Assembly: GCA_031553915.1 (NCBI GenBank)
Contig: JAVBKT010000017.1
Coordinates: 1-64,000 of the forward strand
Length of the DNA: 64,000 nt
Direction of reading: 5' to 3'
DNA from: HGM13862 sp031553915
GTDB lineage: Bacteria; Bacillota; Dehalobacteriia; UBA4068
The notes under the pieces: generated by a model
What the model was told of the DNA's origin: nothing
The model's input: only the letters and a program-made list of their open reading frames with translations
Database searches by the model: none
Shown: positions 26,683 through 36,193 of the stretch, in pieces
How the letters are laid out: each line of letters begins with the position of its first letter
How positions within the stretch are numbered: the first letter of the stretch is position 1
Translations under genes and position numbers: made by a program

Positions 26683-28110
26683 ATGGGTAGTCCAGGAATT
26701 ATACTTGCTTGTATTTTTGTTCCTTTGCTAGGCTCTTTTATTTTGCCTATCCTGGGGAGGATTAATACAGGACTCCGTAATATTGCGTCTTTACTTTTTG
26801 TCCTGATTGCCTTTGTTTGTGCGGCAATAGCCCTGCCCCAAGTATTAAACGGAACCCCACTACAAATTTCGGTGGCATTGCCTCTGGGACTCAGCTTTGG
26901 CTTTTTGGCTGATGGACTAGCTGTCTTTATGGCAATGACATCCTCATTAGTGGCGGCAATCATCGTCTTTTATTCATTTGGTTATATCGAGCATTATGAT
27001 AACCAAAACGAGTATTATATGATGGTGCTATTGTTTATTGGCGCAATGATGGGCTTGGTCTTTTCTACCAATCTTATCCTTATTTATTTGTTCTGGGAAA
27101 TCTCCGCTGTATGTTGTTGGAGATTGATTGGTTTTTATCGCCAAAAGGATGTTGTGCTTAAGGCTGATAAGGCATTTCTTATCACTGTCGGAGGCGCTCT
27201 TTTTATGCTGGCGGGATTTATTGCCATTTATATCCAGGGCGGGTCTTTCGACCTAATGGAATTACAGGGCAAAGGCTTGGATAACTGGATAGTTATTCTG
27301 GTTCTCTTTGGCATACTCTCCAAATCAGCCACCTTGCCATTTCATTCCTGGCTGCCGGATGCCGGTGTGGCGCCATCTCCTGTTACTTCACTGCTCCATG
27401 CAGCAGTGCTGGTGAAAATCGGCGTCTATGTTTATGCGCGGCTGTTCCTGGTCAATTTCCATCTGGATGTGGCGTGGGAGACCATCATACCCATTATCGC
27501 CGCAGTATCAGGCATTGTTGCGGCCGGAGCGGCTATCCTCGAAAACAATATCAAGCGCATTATCGCTTATTCAACAATCAGCCAGCTGGCCTTTATTTTC
27601 CTTGGCCTTTCTATTGGCAATATGATTGGCGCTGCCGGCGGCTTGCTCTATATTTTGATGCATTCTCTGGCCAAGGGCGGTTTGTTCCTTTGCGCCGGTA
27701 TTGTCGAACATAGCACACATACCAAAGATATCAGAGAAATGGGCGGCTTATCCAAGAAATTGCCTGTAACTGCTGTTTCCTTTGCTTTATGCGCCTTTTC
27801 TGTTATGGGCATACCGCCCTTTGGTGGTTTTTTCTCCAAATATTTAGTGATTAATGGCGCTGTTGTGGCCAGCCAGCCGTGGATTGCTACGGTGTTTATC
27901 ATTGGTGCGGTCATGACAGTTATCTATTTGCTCAGAGTGTTTGTGAAAGTGTTCTTTGGCAAGCAGACGCATCCTGATATTAAAGAGGGGTCTTGGGAAA
28001 TGGTTGCCTCGGTGGGCATTTTAGGAGCTCTCTCTTTGCTTGCCGGAATATTCATCAATATTCCATCGCAGTTAACTACATTTATTGTTGAATCATTGGG
28101 GAGGTGGTAA
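26683..28110 (+). CDS. Hydrogenase antiporter-like membrane subunit 1
   Basis: A 475-residue protein of the NuoL/M/N-MrpA/D superfamily, with about 13-14 membrane segments. The conserved KSATLPFHSWLPDA segment near residue 210 and LLHAAVLVKIGVY with its lysine, both parts of the proton channel, are intact. It is the first gene of the 11-subunit hydrogenase operon and has AAGGAGAA before the ATG. Presumed role: ion translocation driven by the hydrogenase module. Closest comparisons in known complexes are HyfB/HyfF-like subunits; the exact match needs phylogeny. Confidence 0.88.
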   Translation: MGSPGIILACIFVPLLGSFILPILGRINTGLRNIASLLFVLIAFVCAAIALPQVLNGTPLQISVALPLGLSFGFLADGLAVFMAMTSSLVAAIIVFYSFGYIEHYDNQNEYYMMVLLFIGAMMGLVFSTNLILIYLFWEISAVCCWRLIGFYRQKDVVLKADKAFLITVGGALFMLAGFIAIYIQGGSFDLMELQGKGLDNWIVILVLFGILSKSATLPFHSWLPDAGVAPSPVTSLLHAAVLVKIGVYVYARLFLVNFHLDVAWETIIPIIAAVSGIVAAGAAILENNIKRIIAYSTISQLAFIFLGLSIGNMIGAAGGLLYILMHSLAKGGLFLCAGIVEHSTHTKDIREMGGLSKKLPVTAVSFALCAFSVMGIPPFGGFFSKYLVINGAVVASQPWIATVFIIGAVMTVIYLLRVFVKVFFGKQTHPDIKEGSWEMVASVGILGALSLLAGIFINIPSQLTTFIVESLGRW

Positions 28111-28113
28111 GAA

Positions 28114-30000
28114 ATGTTTAGTGCGCTTAATTCGCTTATCACTTCTGGAAGTGGTCTTAATATTCTCATGCTGATGATTGTTGTGCCGGCGGTTTTTGCT
28201 CTGGGTACTCTCTTTATTAGCAAAAAGGCGTATTGGGGACAGGCTATTACTTTTCTTGTCGCCACAGTTTTGAATTTGTTGTTTGCCATTGGCTTGTTTG
28301 TTGGGGAAGAGGCGACTTTACTCTTGCCCTGGGCTGGCTTTGGCATTAACCTTGCGCTTAGAGTATATGATTTTTCGCAGCTGATGATTTTGGCTGCTGC
28401 GGTATTTATCTTCCTGGTGGGCCTATATTCTGTCTCTTTCCTGAAAGACAAGGCCTATAGCGGACGTTTCTTCTTTTACTATTTAGTTACTCTGGCATTG
28501 GTTAACGGCGCCTTTTTGGCCAACAACCTCGTGGTTATGCTTTTCTTCTGGGAAGGTTTGCTGGCAACTTTGTTTGGCATGTTGGTGCTTGTCAATAAAG
28601 AAAAACCAAAAGCTGCCTTAAAAGCGCTGACTCTTAATGGTGTTGCAGACCTGTTGCTGATGCTGGGTATTGCTTGTACCTGCATGAGCAGCGGCACGAT
28701 GATGATGGATGTGATGAAAGATATCCCCATCGAAGGATTGGGCATCGTCGGCTTTGTCTGTATGATGCTAGGCGCGGCCGGTAAGGCGGGGTCTATGCCT
28801 TTCCATAGCTGGATACCGGATGCGGCTGATGCGGCTCCTTTGCCTTTCATGGCAATTTTGCCGGCAGCTTTGGAAAAAATGCTTGGCATCTATTTGCTGG
28901 CCAGAATTGCTATGAATTTTTATGACTTTCAACCAGGCAGCACAGTCAGCATTGTGATGATGTCTATCGGCGCGGTGACTATTGTCGGCGCTGTGGCCAT
29001 GGCCTTGATTCAAAAGGATATGAAACGGTTACTTTCCTTCCATGCGATCAGCCAGGTTGGCTATATGACGCTGGGCATTGGTACGGCTTTGCCGGTTGGT
29101 ATTATCGGCGGCCTCTTCCATATGATCAACCATGTTATCTATAAGTGCTGCTTGTTCCTGACTGCCGGCTCCGTAGAAAAACGGGTAGGTACAACTGATT
29201 TACAGCAGTTTGGCGGCTTGGGACGTTTTATGCCGGTGACAGCAATTTGTTTCCTGGTTGCAGCGTTTTCCATCTCCGGCGTTCCGCCCTTTAATGGGTT
29301 CTTTTCCAAAGAGTTGGTTTTTGACGCTGCTCTGGAAAGCGGGATGATTTTCTATATAGCAGCAGTATTAGGAGCATTTTTGACAGCAGCCTCCTTCCTC
29401 AAATTAGGGCATTCGGCCTTCTTTGGCAAAGCTAAGCTGCCGGAAGGAATTAATGGAAATAAAGTGATGGAAGCTCCGGGGGCCATGCTCCTGCCGATGA
29501 TTGCATTGGCAGCCTTGTGTGTCTTCTTTGGTGTTTGCAACAGTGTACCGTTGTCCTTTATCCAACCTTTGTTGGGCGATGCCCTGGCTGGGAATAATTT
29601 TGCCGGCTGGCCGCATTCTACCACCTTGGTGATGATTTCCGTAGCAGTCTTACTCTTGGCAGTGCTGAACCATTATATTGGCGTGAGAAGCACCGGATCA
29701 GCCCTGAAGGCGGTGGATCATATCCACTATATGCCGGTTTTGCGGCAGATTTATAATGGCGCGGAAAAACACTATTTTGACCCATATAGCATTTTGATGA
29801 TGCTGATGAAATTTGTTGCTTATGTATGCTATTGTGTTGACCAAGCCATCAACTGGATTTATGATGTCTTGTTGGTGCGCATTACCAATGGTACATCTGC
29901 GGCAATGAAGAACTTTAGCAATGGCAGCCCGTCGCGCTATATCTCCTGGATGTTCGCAGGGATGGCGTTCTTGCTGCTAGTGTTCATAATCTTGGTTTAG
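28114..30000 (+). CDS. Hydrogenase antiporter-like membrane subunit 2 (NuoL-like)
   Basis: The largest antiporter-like subunit, 628 residues. It has the Proton_antiporter core (AGSMPFHSWIPDA, MLGIYLLARIAMNF) and a C-terminal extension of about 150 residues with further membrane segments, as in NuoL/HyfB where a lateral helix links the antiporter modules. It starts 4 bp after the preceding gene and has GGGGAGGTGG upstream. Confidence 0.87.
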   Translation: MFSALNSLITSGSGLNILMLMIVVPAVFALGTLFISKKAYWGQAITFLVATVLNLLFAIGLFVGEEATLLLPWAGFGINLALRVYDFSQLMILAAAVFIFLVGLYSVSFLKDKAYSGRFFFYYLVTLALVNGAFLANNLVVMLFFWEGLLATLFGMLVLVNKEKPKAALKALTLNGVADLLLMLGIACTCMSSGTMMMDVMKDIPIEGLGIVGFVCMMLGAAGKAGSMPFHSWIPDAADAAPLPFMAILPAALEKMLGIYLLARIAMNFYDFQPGSTVSIVMMSIGAVTIVGAVAMALIQKDMKRLLSFHAISQVGYMTLGIGTALPVGIIGGLFHMINHVIYKCCLFLTAGSVEKRVGTTDLQQFGGLGRFMPVTAICFLVAAFSISGVPPFNGFFSKELVFDAALESGMIFYIAAVLGAFLTAASFLKLGHSAFFGKAKLPEGINGNKVMEAPGAMLLPMIALAALCVFFGVCNSVPLSFIQPLLGDALAGNNFAGWPHSTTLVMISVAVLLLAVLNHYIGVRSTGSALKAVDHIHYMPVLRQIYNGAEKHYFDPYSILMMLMKFVAYVCYCVDQAINWIYDVLLVRITNGTSAAMKNFSNGSPSRYISWMFAGMAFLLLVFIILV

Positions 30001-30016
30001 AGGAGGGGTGATATAG

Positions 30017-31489
30017 ATGCCTGCTGAATTTGCTTCAATTATGTATGCTTTTATGGGTTTACCCCTTCTGGCAATATTAGTCTTTACTTTAGCAAAAGAT
30101 AAGCTGGGAGATAGATTTGTCCTTACTGCCGGATATGTTGTTGGTCTGGTTCAGGTGCTCTCATCAGTTGTTGTCATGGCATTATTGCTGCAATATAATA
30201 AAGGATTTATTAATTTCTCTCAGTTTTGGAATATGACAGAAAACGCCAATGCCGCTTATTTTTCTGCGGATATCTTTTCTGTTGTTGCTCTCTTTTCTGT
30301 TGGTGTTGTTACCTTTGCCTCCTTCTTTACCGCACGCACCATGATCAAAGACAAAGCGTTCAATTTTGCTAATGTTATGATGCTGCTGGTGCTGGGCATG
30401 AACGGCATTGCCCTGGTTACAGATTTGTTCTCTTTATATGTTTTCTTGGAGATAACCGGTATTGCCTCATATGTTCTGATTGCCATCTATCGTGATAATA
30501 ATGGTCTTGAAGGCGGCTTCAAGTATCTGATGATGAGCGCTATTGCCTCTGCCTTTATTTTGGGCGGCTTGGCACTGCTGATGTCTAATCTCGGCAGTCT
30601 TAAATTTGAGGCTGTTGCGCAAATGTTTGTTGCCTGGGATGAGGTAGCGAACCCCATTATGGTTTTGATTTCTCTGGTGATGATGGTTATCGGCTTTGCG
30701 ATCAAATCAGGCTTGGTTCCCTTCCATGCCTGGCTGCCTGATGCTTATCAGGGCGCTCCGGCGCCGGTTTCGATTATGCTGGGTGGTATCGTGACCAAAA
30801 TGGCAGGGGTTTTTGCCATCATCCGTTTGCTGGGCGATATTTCTATCAACCAGCCTATCATTAATACCTGCCTTATGGTTTTTGCGCTGATTTCGATCTT
30901 TTATGGCGCTATAGCTGCTGTAGGGCAAAACGATTTCAAACGTATTCTGGCTTATTCCAGCATCAGCCAAATTGGCTATATTATTCTTGCCATAACCACC
31001 GGCAGCGTGATTGGCTATATTGGCGCTGTGTTCCATTTTCTTAATCATGCTACCTTTAAAACAACTTTGTTCGTTGATGCCGCTGCTGTTGAGCAGACGA
31101 CAGGCACAACTGATATTAATGAATTGGGCGGTTTGCAAAAACAAATGCCTTTCACTGGTGTCAGCAGTATTATTGCCTTCCTCTCTGCGGCAGGCATTCC
31201 GCCTTTGGCAGGCTTCTGGAGCAAACTATTAATTATCATTGCCGTCTGGCAGAGTTTTGGCGCAGCGATTGCTATCTTGGCTTTGGTTGCCAGCATTTTT
31301 ACTGCCGCTTATTTTCTCCGCTTACAGCACAGCGTCTTTTTTGGCCCTGTCAATGAAAAGTGGGCGGAGATTAAAGAGGCTGTTAAAGGGTTCAAAGTTA
31401 CAGAAATTGCTTTAACTGCACTGACTATTGGTTTTGGCATACTCTTCCCGGTAATTTTGTTGGTCTTGCAGTCTTATGGCATTATCTAG
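30017..31489 (+). CDS. Hydrogenase antiporter-like membrane subunit 3 (MrpD/NuoN-like)
   Basis: A 490-residue third antiporter paralogue. GLVPFHAWLPDAYQGAPAPVS is the conserved loop of the MrpD/NuoN/Mbh type, and KMAGVFAIIRLL holds the helix lysine. The glutamate in LEITGIASYVLIA corresponds to the conserved TM5 Glu. Sixteen bp separate it from the previous gene; AGGAGGGGTG precedes the ATG. Three distinct antiporter modules in one operon imply a complex with large pumping capacity. Confidence 0.87.
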   Translation: MPAEFASIMYAFMGLPLLAILVFTLAKDKLGDRFVLTAGYVVGLVQVLSSVVVMALLLQYNKGFINFSQFWNMTENANAAYFSADIFSVVALFSVGVVTFASFFTARTMIKDKAFNFANVMMLLVLGMNGIALVTDLFSLYVFLEITGIASYVLIAIYRDNNGLEGGFKYLMMSAIASAFILGGLALLMSNLGSLKFEAVAQMFVAWDEVANPIMVLISLVMMVIGFAIKSGLVPFHAWLPDAYQGAPAPVSIMLGGIVTKMAGVFAIIRLLGDISINQPIINTCLMVFALISIFYGAIAAVGQNDFKRILAYSSISQIGYIILAITTGSVIGYIGAVFHFLNHATFKTTLFVDAAAVEQTTGTTDINELGGLQKQMPFTGVSSIIAFLSAAGIPPLAGFWSKLLIIIAVWQSFGAAIAILALVASIFTAAYFLRLQHSVFFGPVNEKWAEIKEAVKGFKVTEIALTALTIGFGILFPVILLVLQSYGII

Positions 31490-31502
31490 AGAGGTGGAAT
31501 AA

Positions 31503-32006
31503 ATGCAACCAATTATTCTCATTATTTGTTTTGCAGCGATGCTCATTGCAGGAGCAGCATCAGCAATGTTTCGCAGCCAGCTGAAATCAGCAATATGTTT
31601 GGCCCTGGTTAGTATTTTTCTGGCCATCGTGCTTTTTGTTATGAATTTACCCTGGGCTGCTTTTTTCGAGCTTTCCGTTTGCGCCGGCTTGGTCACAGTT
31701 ATCTTTGCCAGTACCATTAGCATGACTACCAAAGATAGAAAATCCGATGCCAACGAAGCGGAATATCACCGCCGCTTTGCAACTTTGCCTTTCATCTTGA
31801 TTTTTGCCGGTGTGGCTTTACTCGCGGTAGTGCTGATGACTAATTTTGATATTCAGGCGCTTACGGCAGATCCTGCTTTGGCAGCCACTAATTTTAAAGA
31901 TATTCTCTGGAATACCCGCCAGGCTGATATTTTAGGCCAGATCATCATTATTCTGGCTGGCGCGTTTGCGGTTGTAATCTTATTTAAGGAGAGTGTAAAA
32001 CAATGA
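31503..32006 (+). CDS. NuoJ-like hydrogenase membrane subunit
   Basis: A 167-residue membrane protein with five predicted helices and the NuoJ/Mrp-like core around FELSVCAGLVTVIFAST. Position between the third antiporter subunit and the NuoK-like gene matches complex I order (J then K). Its stop overlaps the next start by 4 bp (ATGA). Confidence 0.78.
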   Translation: MQPIILIICFAAMLIAGAASAMFRSQLKSAICLALVSIFLAIVLFVMNLPWAAFFELSVCAGLVTVIFASTISMTTKDRKSDANEAEYHRRFATLPFILIFAGVALLAVVLMTNFDIQALTADPALAATNFKDILWNTRQADILGQIIIILAGAFAVVILFKESVKQ

Positions 32007-32311
32007 ACATAATCACCTTAGGACTGATTACCACAGCGCTGCTGTTGATAATTACCGGCTTATATATGCTGCTGCGTACGAATAATATGATTCGTATTAT
32101 TATTGCCATCGAGGTATTGATGAAAGCAGTTACCTTGCTATTGGCCTTTTCCGGATATATGAGCGGCAATTATAATTTGGTGCAAACATTTATTATTACC
32201 ATGATTGTTATTGAGGTTATTGTTGCTGTTGTTGCTGCCGGTATAGCGGTTAGTGTTTACCGCAATAAAGGCAATATGGATGTGCGTAACCTGAATAATC
32301 TCAAAGGATAA
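32003..32311 (+). CDS. NuoK/MrpC-like hydrogenase membrane subunit
   Basis: A 102-residue three-helix protein. MIRIIIAIEVLMKAVTLLL carries the conserved glutamate of NuoK helix 2 (the proton-path residue), and the second glutamate occurs in MIVIEVIVAVV of helix 3. Translationally coupled to the NuoJ-like gene. Confidence 0.85.
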   Translation: MNIITLGLITTALLLIITGLYMLLRTNNMIRIIIAIEVLMKAVTLLLAFSGYMSGNYNLVQTFIITMIVIEVIVAVVAAGIAVSVYRNKGNMDVRNLNNLKG

Positions 32312-32323
32312 GGAGGAGACTAC

Positions 32324-32644
32324 ATGGGCAGCTTTGTATTATCACCACCAATTGTTTTAATTGTCTTATTGATTGTAGGTGCATTTTTCTCCTACATGGT
32401 ATCTTCTTTATCAGCCAAAGGGGAAATAAGCGCCAGAAAAGAGGAAGCTTATGCCTGTGGGCAAAGAAATGTTACCCATAGCGTTAGCCCTGAATATAGC
32501 CAGTTTTTCCCGATAGCGTTCTTTTTTACCATCATGCATGTTTTGGTGCTGGTTGTAGCTACCGCACCCAAGGGCGTTATCACTTTACCGCTTATTTATA
32601 TCGCTGCCGGTGTTCTGGCTCTGATAATTATCATTCGGAGGTAG
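32324..32644 (+). CDS. NuoA-like hydrogenase membrane subunit
   Basis: A 106-residue membrane protein with three helices. The loop EEAYACGQ corresponds to the YECG loop of NuoA, which lies near the membrane/peripheral junction in complex I. The loop is followed by a PIAFFFTIMHVL helix. NuoA-like subunits are not in the smallest Ech-type hydrogenases, so this points to a larger, complex I-like architecture. AAGGAGGAG precedes the ATG. Confidence 0.75.
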   Translation: MGSFVLSPPIVLIVLLIVGAFFSYMVSSLSAKGEISARKEEAYACGQRNVTHSVSPEYSQFFPIAFFFTIMHVLVLVVATAPKGVITLPLIYIAAGVLALIIIIRR

Positions 32645-32647
32645 CAG

Positions 32648-33103
32648 ATGGCTAAGAATATTATTGAAAGAGCTGTTGATTGGGGAAGGCGCAAGTCTCC
32701 GTGGATTATCCATTTTAATGCCGGGGCCTGTAATGGTTGTGATATTGAGGTTGTTGATGCCCTGACTCCCCGTTATGATCTTGAACGCTTTGGCATCCTG
32801 CAGCAGGGGACTCCGCGTCATTCTGATGTTTTGGTGTGTACCGGTGCGGTAACACTGCAAACCAAAGATAGACTAAAACAAATATATGAACAGATGCCTG
32901 AGCCGAAATTTGTAATTGCTGTTGGCACTTGTGCCTGCACCGGCGGAATTTTTGACGGCTGCTATTGTATTAATGGCGGTATTGATTCCGTAATTCCTGT
33001 CAACGCTTATTTACCAGGATGCGCTGCACGGCCAGAGGCTATCATTGATGCAGTCGATAAACTGTTGACTGCTTTGGAAACATCGCAAAAGGCGGAAGAT
33101 TAA
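32648..33103 (+). CDS. [NiFe] hydrogenase small subunit (NuoB-like)
   Basis: A 151-residue electron-transfer subunit carrying the proximal [4Fe-4S] cluster. The ligands are visible as ACNGC near residue 30, VGTCAC and LPGCAARPEA. It lacks the medial and distal clusters of uptake hydrogenases, as expected for group 4 and complex I. It starts 4 bp after the NuoA-like gene. Confidence 0.9.
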   Translation: MAKNIIERAVDWGRRKSPWIIHFNAGACNGCDIEVVDALTPRYDLERFGILQQGTPRHSDVLVCTGAVTLQTKDRLKQIYEQMPEPKFVIAVGTCACTGGIFDGCYCINGGIDSVIPVNAYLPGCAARPEAIIDAVDKLLTALETSQKAED

Positions 33104-33116
33104 AGAGGTGATATCT

Positions 33117-33653
33117 ATGGAAGCCGAAGAAAGAATTATCGCTGCAATATTAGAAAGATTTCCTTTTTTGGATGAACACATAAAAGTTCAAAGAAAAAGA
33201 CGGATTGTTGCTGATCCATTAAGCAGGAAAAATTTTGAGCAGGTTCTTGATTATCTGATCAACGAAAAACTGTTTACGAAGATGCATCTGGTGATCGGCG
33301 TTGATGACGGCGAGGATCTCGGGTTCATCTATATCCTTTCCAATGCTGACAAAGTAACCATATTGCTCAAGCAGTCTGCGCCCAAGGATGCGCCGCTGAT
33401 TAAATCTGTCTGCGCGACTTTCCCCAGCATGCTTTGGTATGAGAGAGAGCTGGTTGATTTGTTTGGCGCTATTGTTGAAGAACTGCCGCCTGGTCCGACC
33501 TATCCTTTGCCGGATGGCTGGCCGGCAGGCAATTATCCAATGCGCAAAGAGTGGCAAGTGGAGTATTTTGACAAAGAGACTATGACTTATAATCCACCAA
33601 CGGAAAAGCCGGCGGAAGCTAAAATAGCAGAAGATGGAGGGCAGTTATCATGA
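33117..33653 (+). CDS. NuoC-like hydrogenase subunit
   Basis: A 178-residue homologue of the 30-kDa subunit of complex I and of the N-terminal part of HycE. The family signature appears as SMLWYERELVDLFGA. It is separate from the NuoD-like gene, unlike HycE/HyfG where both are fused. The ATG at 33117 follows GAGGTG by 6 bases; an upstream GTG lies within that ribosome site. Its stop overlaps the next start by 4 bp. Confidence 0.88.
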   Translation: MEAEERIIAAILERFPFLDEHIKVQRKRRIVADPLSRKNFEQVLDYLINEKLFTKMHLVIGVDDGEDLGFIYILSNADKVTILLKQSAPKDAPLIKSVCATFPSMLWYERELVDLFGAIVEELPPGPTYPLPDGWPAGNYPMRKEWQVEYFDKETMTYNPPTEKPAEAKIAEDGGQLS

Positions 33654-34876
33654 GTAAAAAAATAACTATACCAATTGGCCCCCAGCATCCTTCGCTTAAA
33701 GAGCCAGGTTGTTTTACTATTACCCTTGAGGGTGAAAAGGTTGTTAACGCAGTTGTTGGTGTTGGCTATAATCACCGCGGCTTAGAAAAAGCTTGCGAGG
33801 CCAGAACCTATTTGCAGGATATTTATATCATCGAACGCGTCTGCGGTATTTGCTCACATACTCACAGCACTGCCTATTGCCAGGCCGTTGAAGAGTTAGC
33901 GGATATTGTTATCCCTACGCGCGCTTCTTATCTGCGCGTGCTTATGGCGGAGCTTGAACGCTTGCACAGTCATCTTTTGTGGTTGGGCATAGCCGGGCAT
34001 GAAATAGGTTTTGATACGCTGTTTATGTATGCCTGGCGTGACCGGGAGCGGGTACTTGATATCCTTGCCCAGTTGGGCGGCAACAGGGTTAATTATGGAA
34101 TTAACACCATTGGCGGTGTGCGGCGCGATCTGGAACAGCGCACTGTTGATGAACTGCGCGTTGTGCTTGATTATTTAGAAGAGCAGGATAAATATTATAT
34201 TGAGCTGGCAATGAGTGAAACCACTTTAGCCGCACGTTTGAGTGGGGTAGGGCAGCTTTCTTACGAGGACGCAATAAAATATGGCGCGGTTGGCCCGGTG
34301 GCGCGTGCTTCCGGTGTGGAAACCGATGTCAGGACTGATGACCCATATGCCTCTTATGAGGATATGCCAATGCAGGTTATCACCGATAATCATTGCGATG
34401 TCTTTGGCCGGACAGTAGTGCGTACTCTGGAAATGCTGGAAAGCATTAAAATGAGTCGTTTCATTCTCGATAATATCCCGGATGGTGAAATTTCGGTTAA
34501 GGTGCCCAGACGCGTTCCCGCGGGTGAGGTTTTGAGCAAAACTGAAGCTCCCCGTGGCGAGGATGTCCATTATGTGCGCTCAAATGGCACAGATAAGCCT
34601 GACCGGGTAAGGGTCCGTGCTGCAACTGAGGCTAACTGGCATGGTATGGCGCATATGCTTGAAGGCGATTATCTGGCTGATGTGCCGATCATTGTTGCGG
34701 CAATTGACCCATGCTATTCCTGCACAGACCGTGCGATAGTTATAAATAATCCGGATTCGGGACAGGAAAAAACATGGGATTGGCAAGCTTTGCGTAATTA
34801 TAGCATTGATTACTATAAAAAACGTGGCTTTGATGCCTCGAAAATCAAACTTGCTGAACGGAAGATATTTATCTAA
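33650..34876 (+). CDS. Group 4 [NiFe] hydrogenase large (catalytic) subunit
   Basis: The H2-forming or H2-oxidising subunit, 408 residues. Both nickel-binding pairs are complete: CGIC at Cys65/Cys68 (ERVCGICSHTHS) and CYSC at Cys355/Cys358 (DPCYSCTDR). This separates it from NuoD of respiratory complex I, which lacks these cysteines. After Arg361 there is a 47-residue tail, the expected target of the maturation protease encoded three genes downstream, as in HycE/HycI. The hyp operon just upstream makes the cofactor. Group 4 membership is clear from the neighbours; the subgroup is not certain. Confidence 0.95.
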   Translation: MSKKITIPIGPQHPSLKEPGCFTITLEGEKVVNAVVGVGYNHRGLEKACEARTYLQDIYIIERVCGICSHTHSTAYCQAVEELADIVIPTRASYLRVLMAELERLHSHLLWLGIAGHEIGFDTLFMYAWRDRERVLDILAQLGGNRVNYGINTIGGVRRDLEQRTVDELRVVLDYLEEQDKYYIELAMSETTLAARLSGVGQLSYEDAIKYGAVGPVARASGVETDVRTDDPYASYEDMPMQVITDNHCDVFGRTVVRTLEMLESIKMSRFILDNIPDGEISVKVPRRVPAGEVLSKTEAPRGEDVHYVRSNGTDKPDRVRVRAATEANWHGMAHMLEGDYLADVPIIVAAIDPCYSCTDRAIVINNPDSGQEKTWDWQALRNYSIDYYKKRGFDASKIKLAERKIFI

Positions 34877-34898
34877 GCAGGCGGAAGGATGGGACACT

Positions 34899-35834
34899 AT
34901 GTTAATGGCCTTTTTTAATATTTTAATATTCCCCGGTTTCCTCTTTCTTGGGGTATATGCTTTGATTTTGGCTTTTATTGACCGAAAAATTTATGCCAGG
35001 CTGCAAAATAGACAGGGCCCGCCATGGTTTCAGCCTTTAGCAGATTTTTTCAAGCTGATCGGCAAGGAAACTATTATCCCGGATCATGCTGATAAGAAAA
35101 TCTTTGCGTTTATTCCGGTTTTGGCCTTGGCGGCTGTTACTGCGGCATATTTATATATACCGATTTGGAAAAATGCTTCCTTATTGCCCTTTGAGGGCGA
35201 TCTGATTGTGATTATGTATTTGTTGACCATTCCAACCCTGAGCTTCTTCCTGGGCGGTTGGTATTCGACAAGCGTATATGCAACACTGGGCGCGGTTCGC
35301 GTTTTGACGCAGCTATTTGCCTATGAAGTCCCTTTGTTTATGGCTTTACTGGCCCCGGCTTTGCTGGCAGACACCTGGTCTTTGTCGGGGATAACCCAAT
35401 ACTATGCGGCGCACCCATTATACATTTTAATTAACATACCAGCGTTTGTTGTGGCTGTCATTGCCTGTCAGGGCAAGCTGGAACGTGTGCCCTTTGACAT
35501 TCCGGAAGCTGAGACAGAAATTGTCAGCGGTACTTTTGTTGAGTATACTGGACGCTTGTTCGCCATCTTCAGAATGGCTATTGACTGTGAATTGGTTGTC
35601 GTGGCATCTCTGGTTGCCGCAGTGTTCTTGCCTTTCTTTACCGGTAACCCATGGGCGGATTTTGGCCTTTATGTTGCCAAAACTTTGGCTATCTTAGTCA
35701 TCTTTGCCGTTTTCCGGGCCATTATGGCGCGTGTGAGAATTGAGCAAATGGTATCATTTTGTTGGCGGATATTAGTGCCATTGGCTTTGGTTCAGCTGAT
35801 TATTAATTTGTTGTTGAAGGGAGTGCTCGCTTAA
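34899..35834 (+). CDS. NuoH-like membrane anchor subunit
   Basis: A 311-residue protein with eight or nine helices that ties the catalytic arm to the membrane arm. RKIYARLQNRQGPPW and the cytoplasmic loop VPFDIPEAETEIVSGTFVEY are diagnostic of NuoH/HycD/EchB, including conserved acidic residues. The ATG at 34899 has GGAAGGA upstream; an in-frame extension into the preceding gene was rejected. The stop overlaps the next ATG by one base. Confidence 0.93.
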   Translation: MLMAFFNILIFPGFLFLGVYALILAFIDRKIYARLQNRQGPPWFQPLADFFKLIGKETIIPDHADKKIFAFIPVLALAAVTAAYLYIPIWKNASLLPFEGDLIVIMYLLTIPTLSFFLGGWYSTSVYATLGAVRVLTQLFAYEVPLFMALLAPALLADTWSLSGITQYYAAHPLYILINIPAFVVAVIACQGKLERVPFDIPEAETEIVSGTFVEYTGRLFAIFRMAIDCELVVVASLVAAVFLPFFTGNPWADFGLYVAKTLAILVIFAVFRAIMARVRIEQMVSFCWRILVPLALVQLIINLLLKGVLA

Positions 35835-36193
35835 TGAAAAATCGACCAGGCGCTGTGATTGGATATGCGGTTAAGCAGCTCTTTAAGAAGCCGGCCACAA
35901 TTAAATATCCCAATGAGGATTTAGTTATTGACCGTAATTATCGCGGCAAATTAAAGTATGATCCTGATGATTGCATTGGCTGTAATTTGTGCGTCAGAGA
36001 TTGTCCTACCGGTGCCATCAAAATTACCAATGTGGGTACCAAAGAAGACAAGGTTTTTGATTGTGATCTTGATCTAGGACATTGTATTTTTTGCGCGCAG
36101 TGTGTTGATAGCTGCCGCAAAGGCTGTTTAGGTTTTACGCCAAACATTGAACTGGCAACGCTTGATAAAAAGGAATTGACCATTAAATTATGA
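35834..36193 (+). CDS. NuoI/HycF-like 2[4Fe-4S] ferredoxin subunit
   Basis: A 119-residue electron-transfer subunit with two cluster motifs: CIGCNLCVRDCP (residues 47-58) and CIFCAQCVDSC. It would pass electrons between ferredoxin, or an attached dehydrogenase, and the NuoB-like cluster. There is no formate dehydrogenase, CO dehydrogenase or NADH module in the operon, so soluble ferredoxin is the simplest donor. It overlaps the protease gene by 4 bp. Confidence 0.92.
   Translation: MKNRPGAVIGYAVKQLFKKPATIKYPNEDLVIDRNYRGKLKYDPDDCIGCNLCVRDCPTGAIKITNVGTKEDKVFDCDLDLGHCIFCAQCVDSCRKGCLGFTPNIELATLDKKELTIKL

Noticed and set aside
26683..36193. Respiratory complex I (nuo operon)
   Set aside because: The NuoD-like subunit has both CxxC nickel pairs, hyp genes and a HycI-type protease flank it, and NuoE/F/G are absent.
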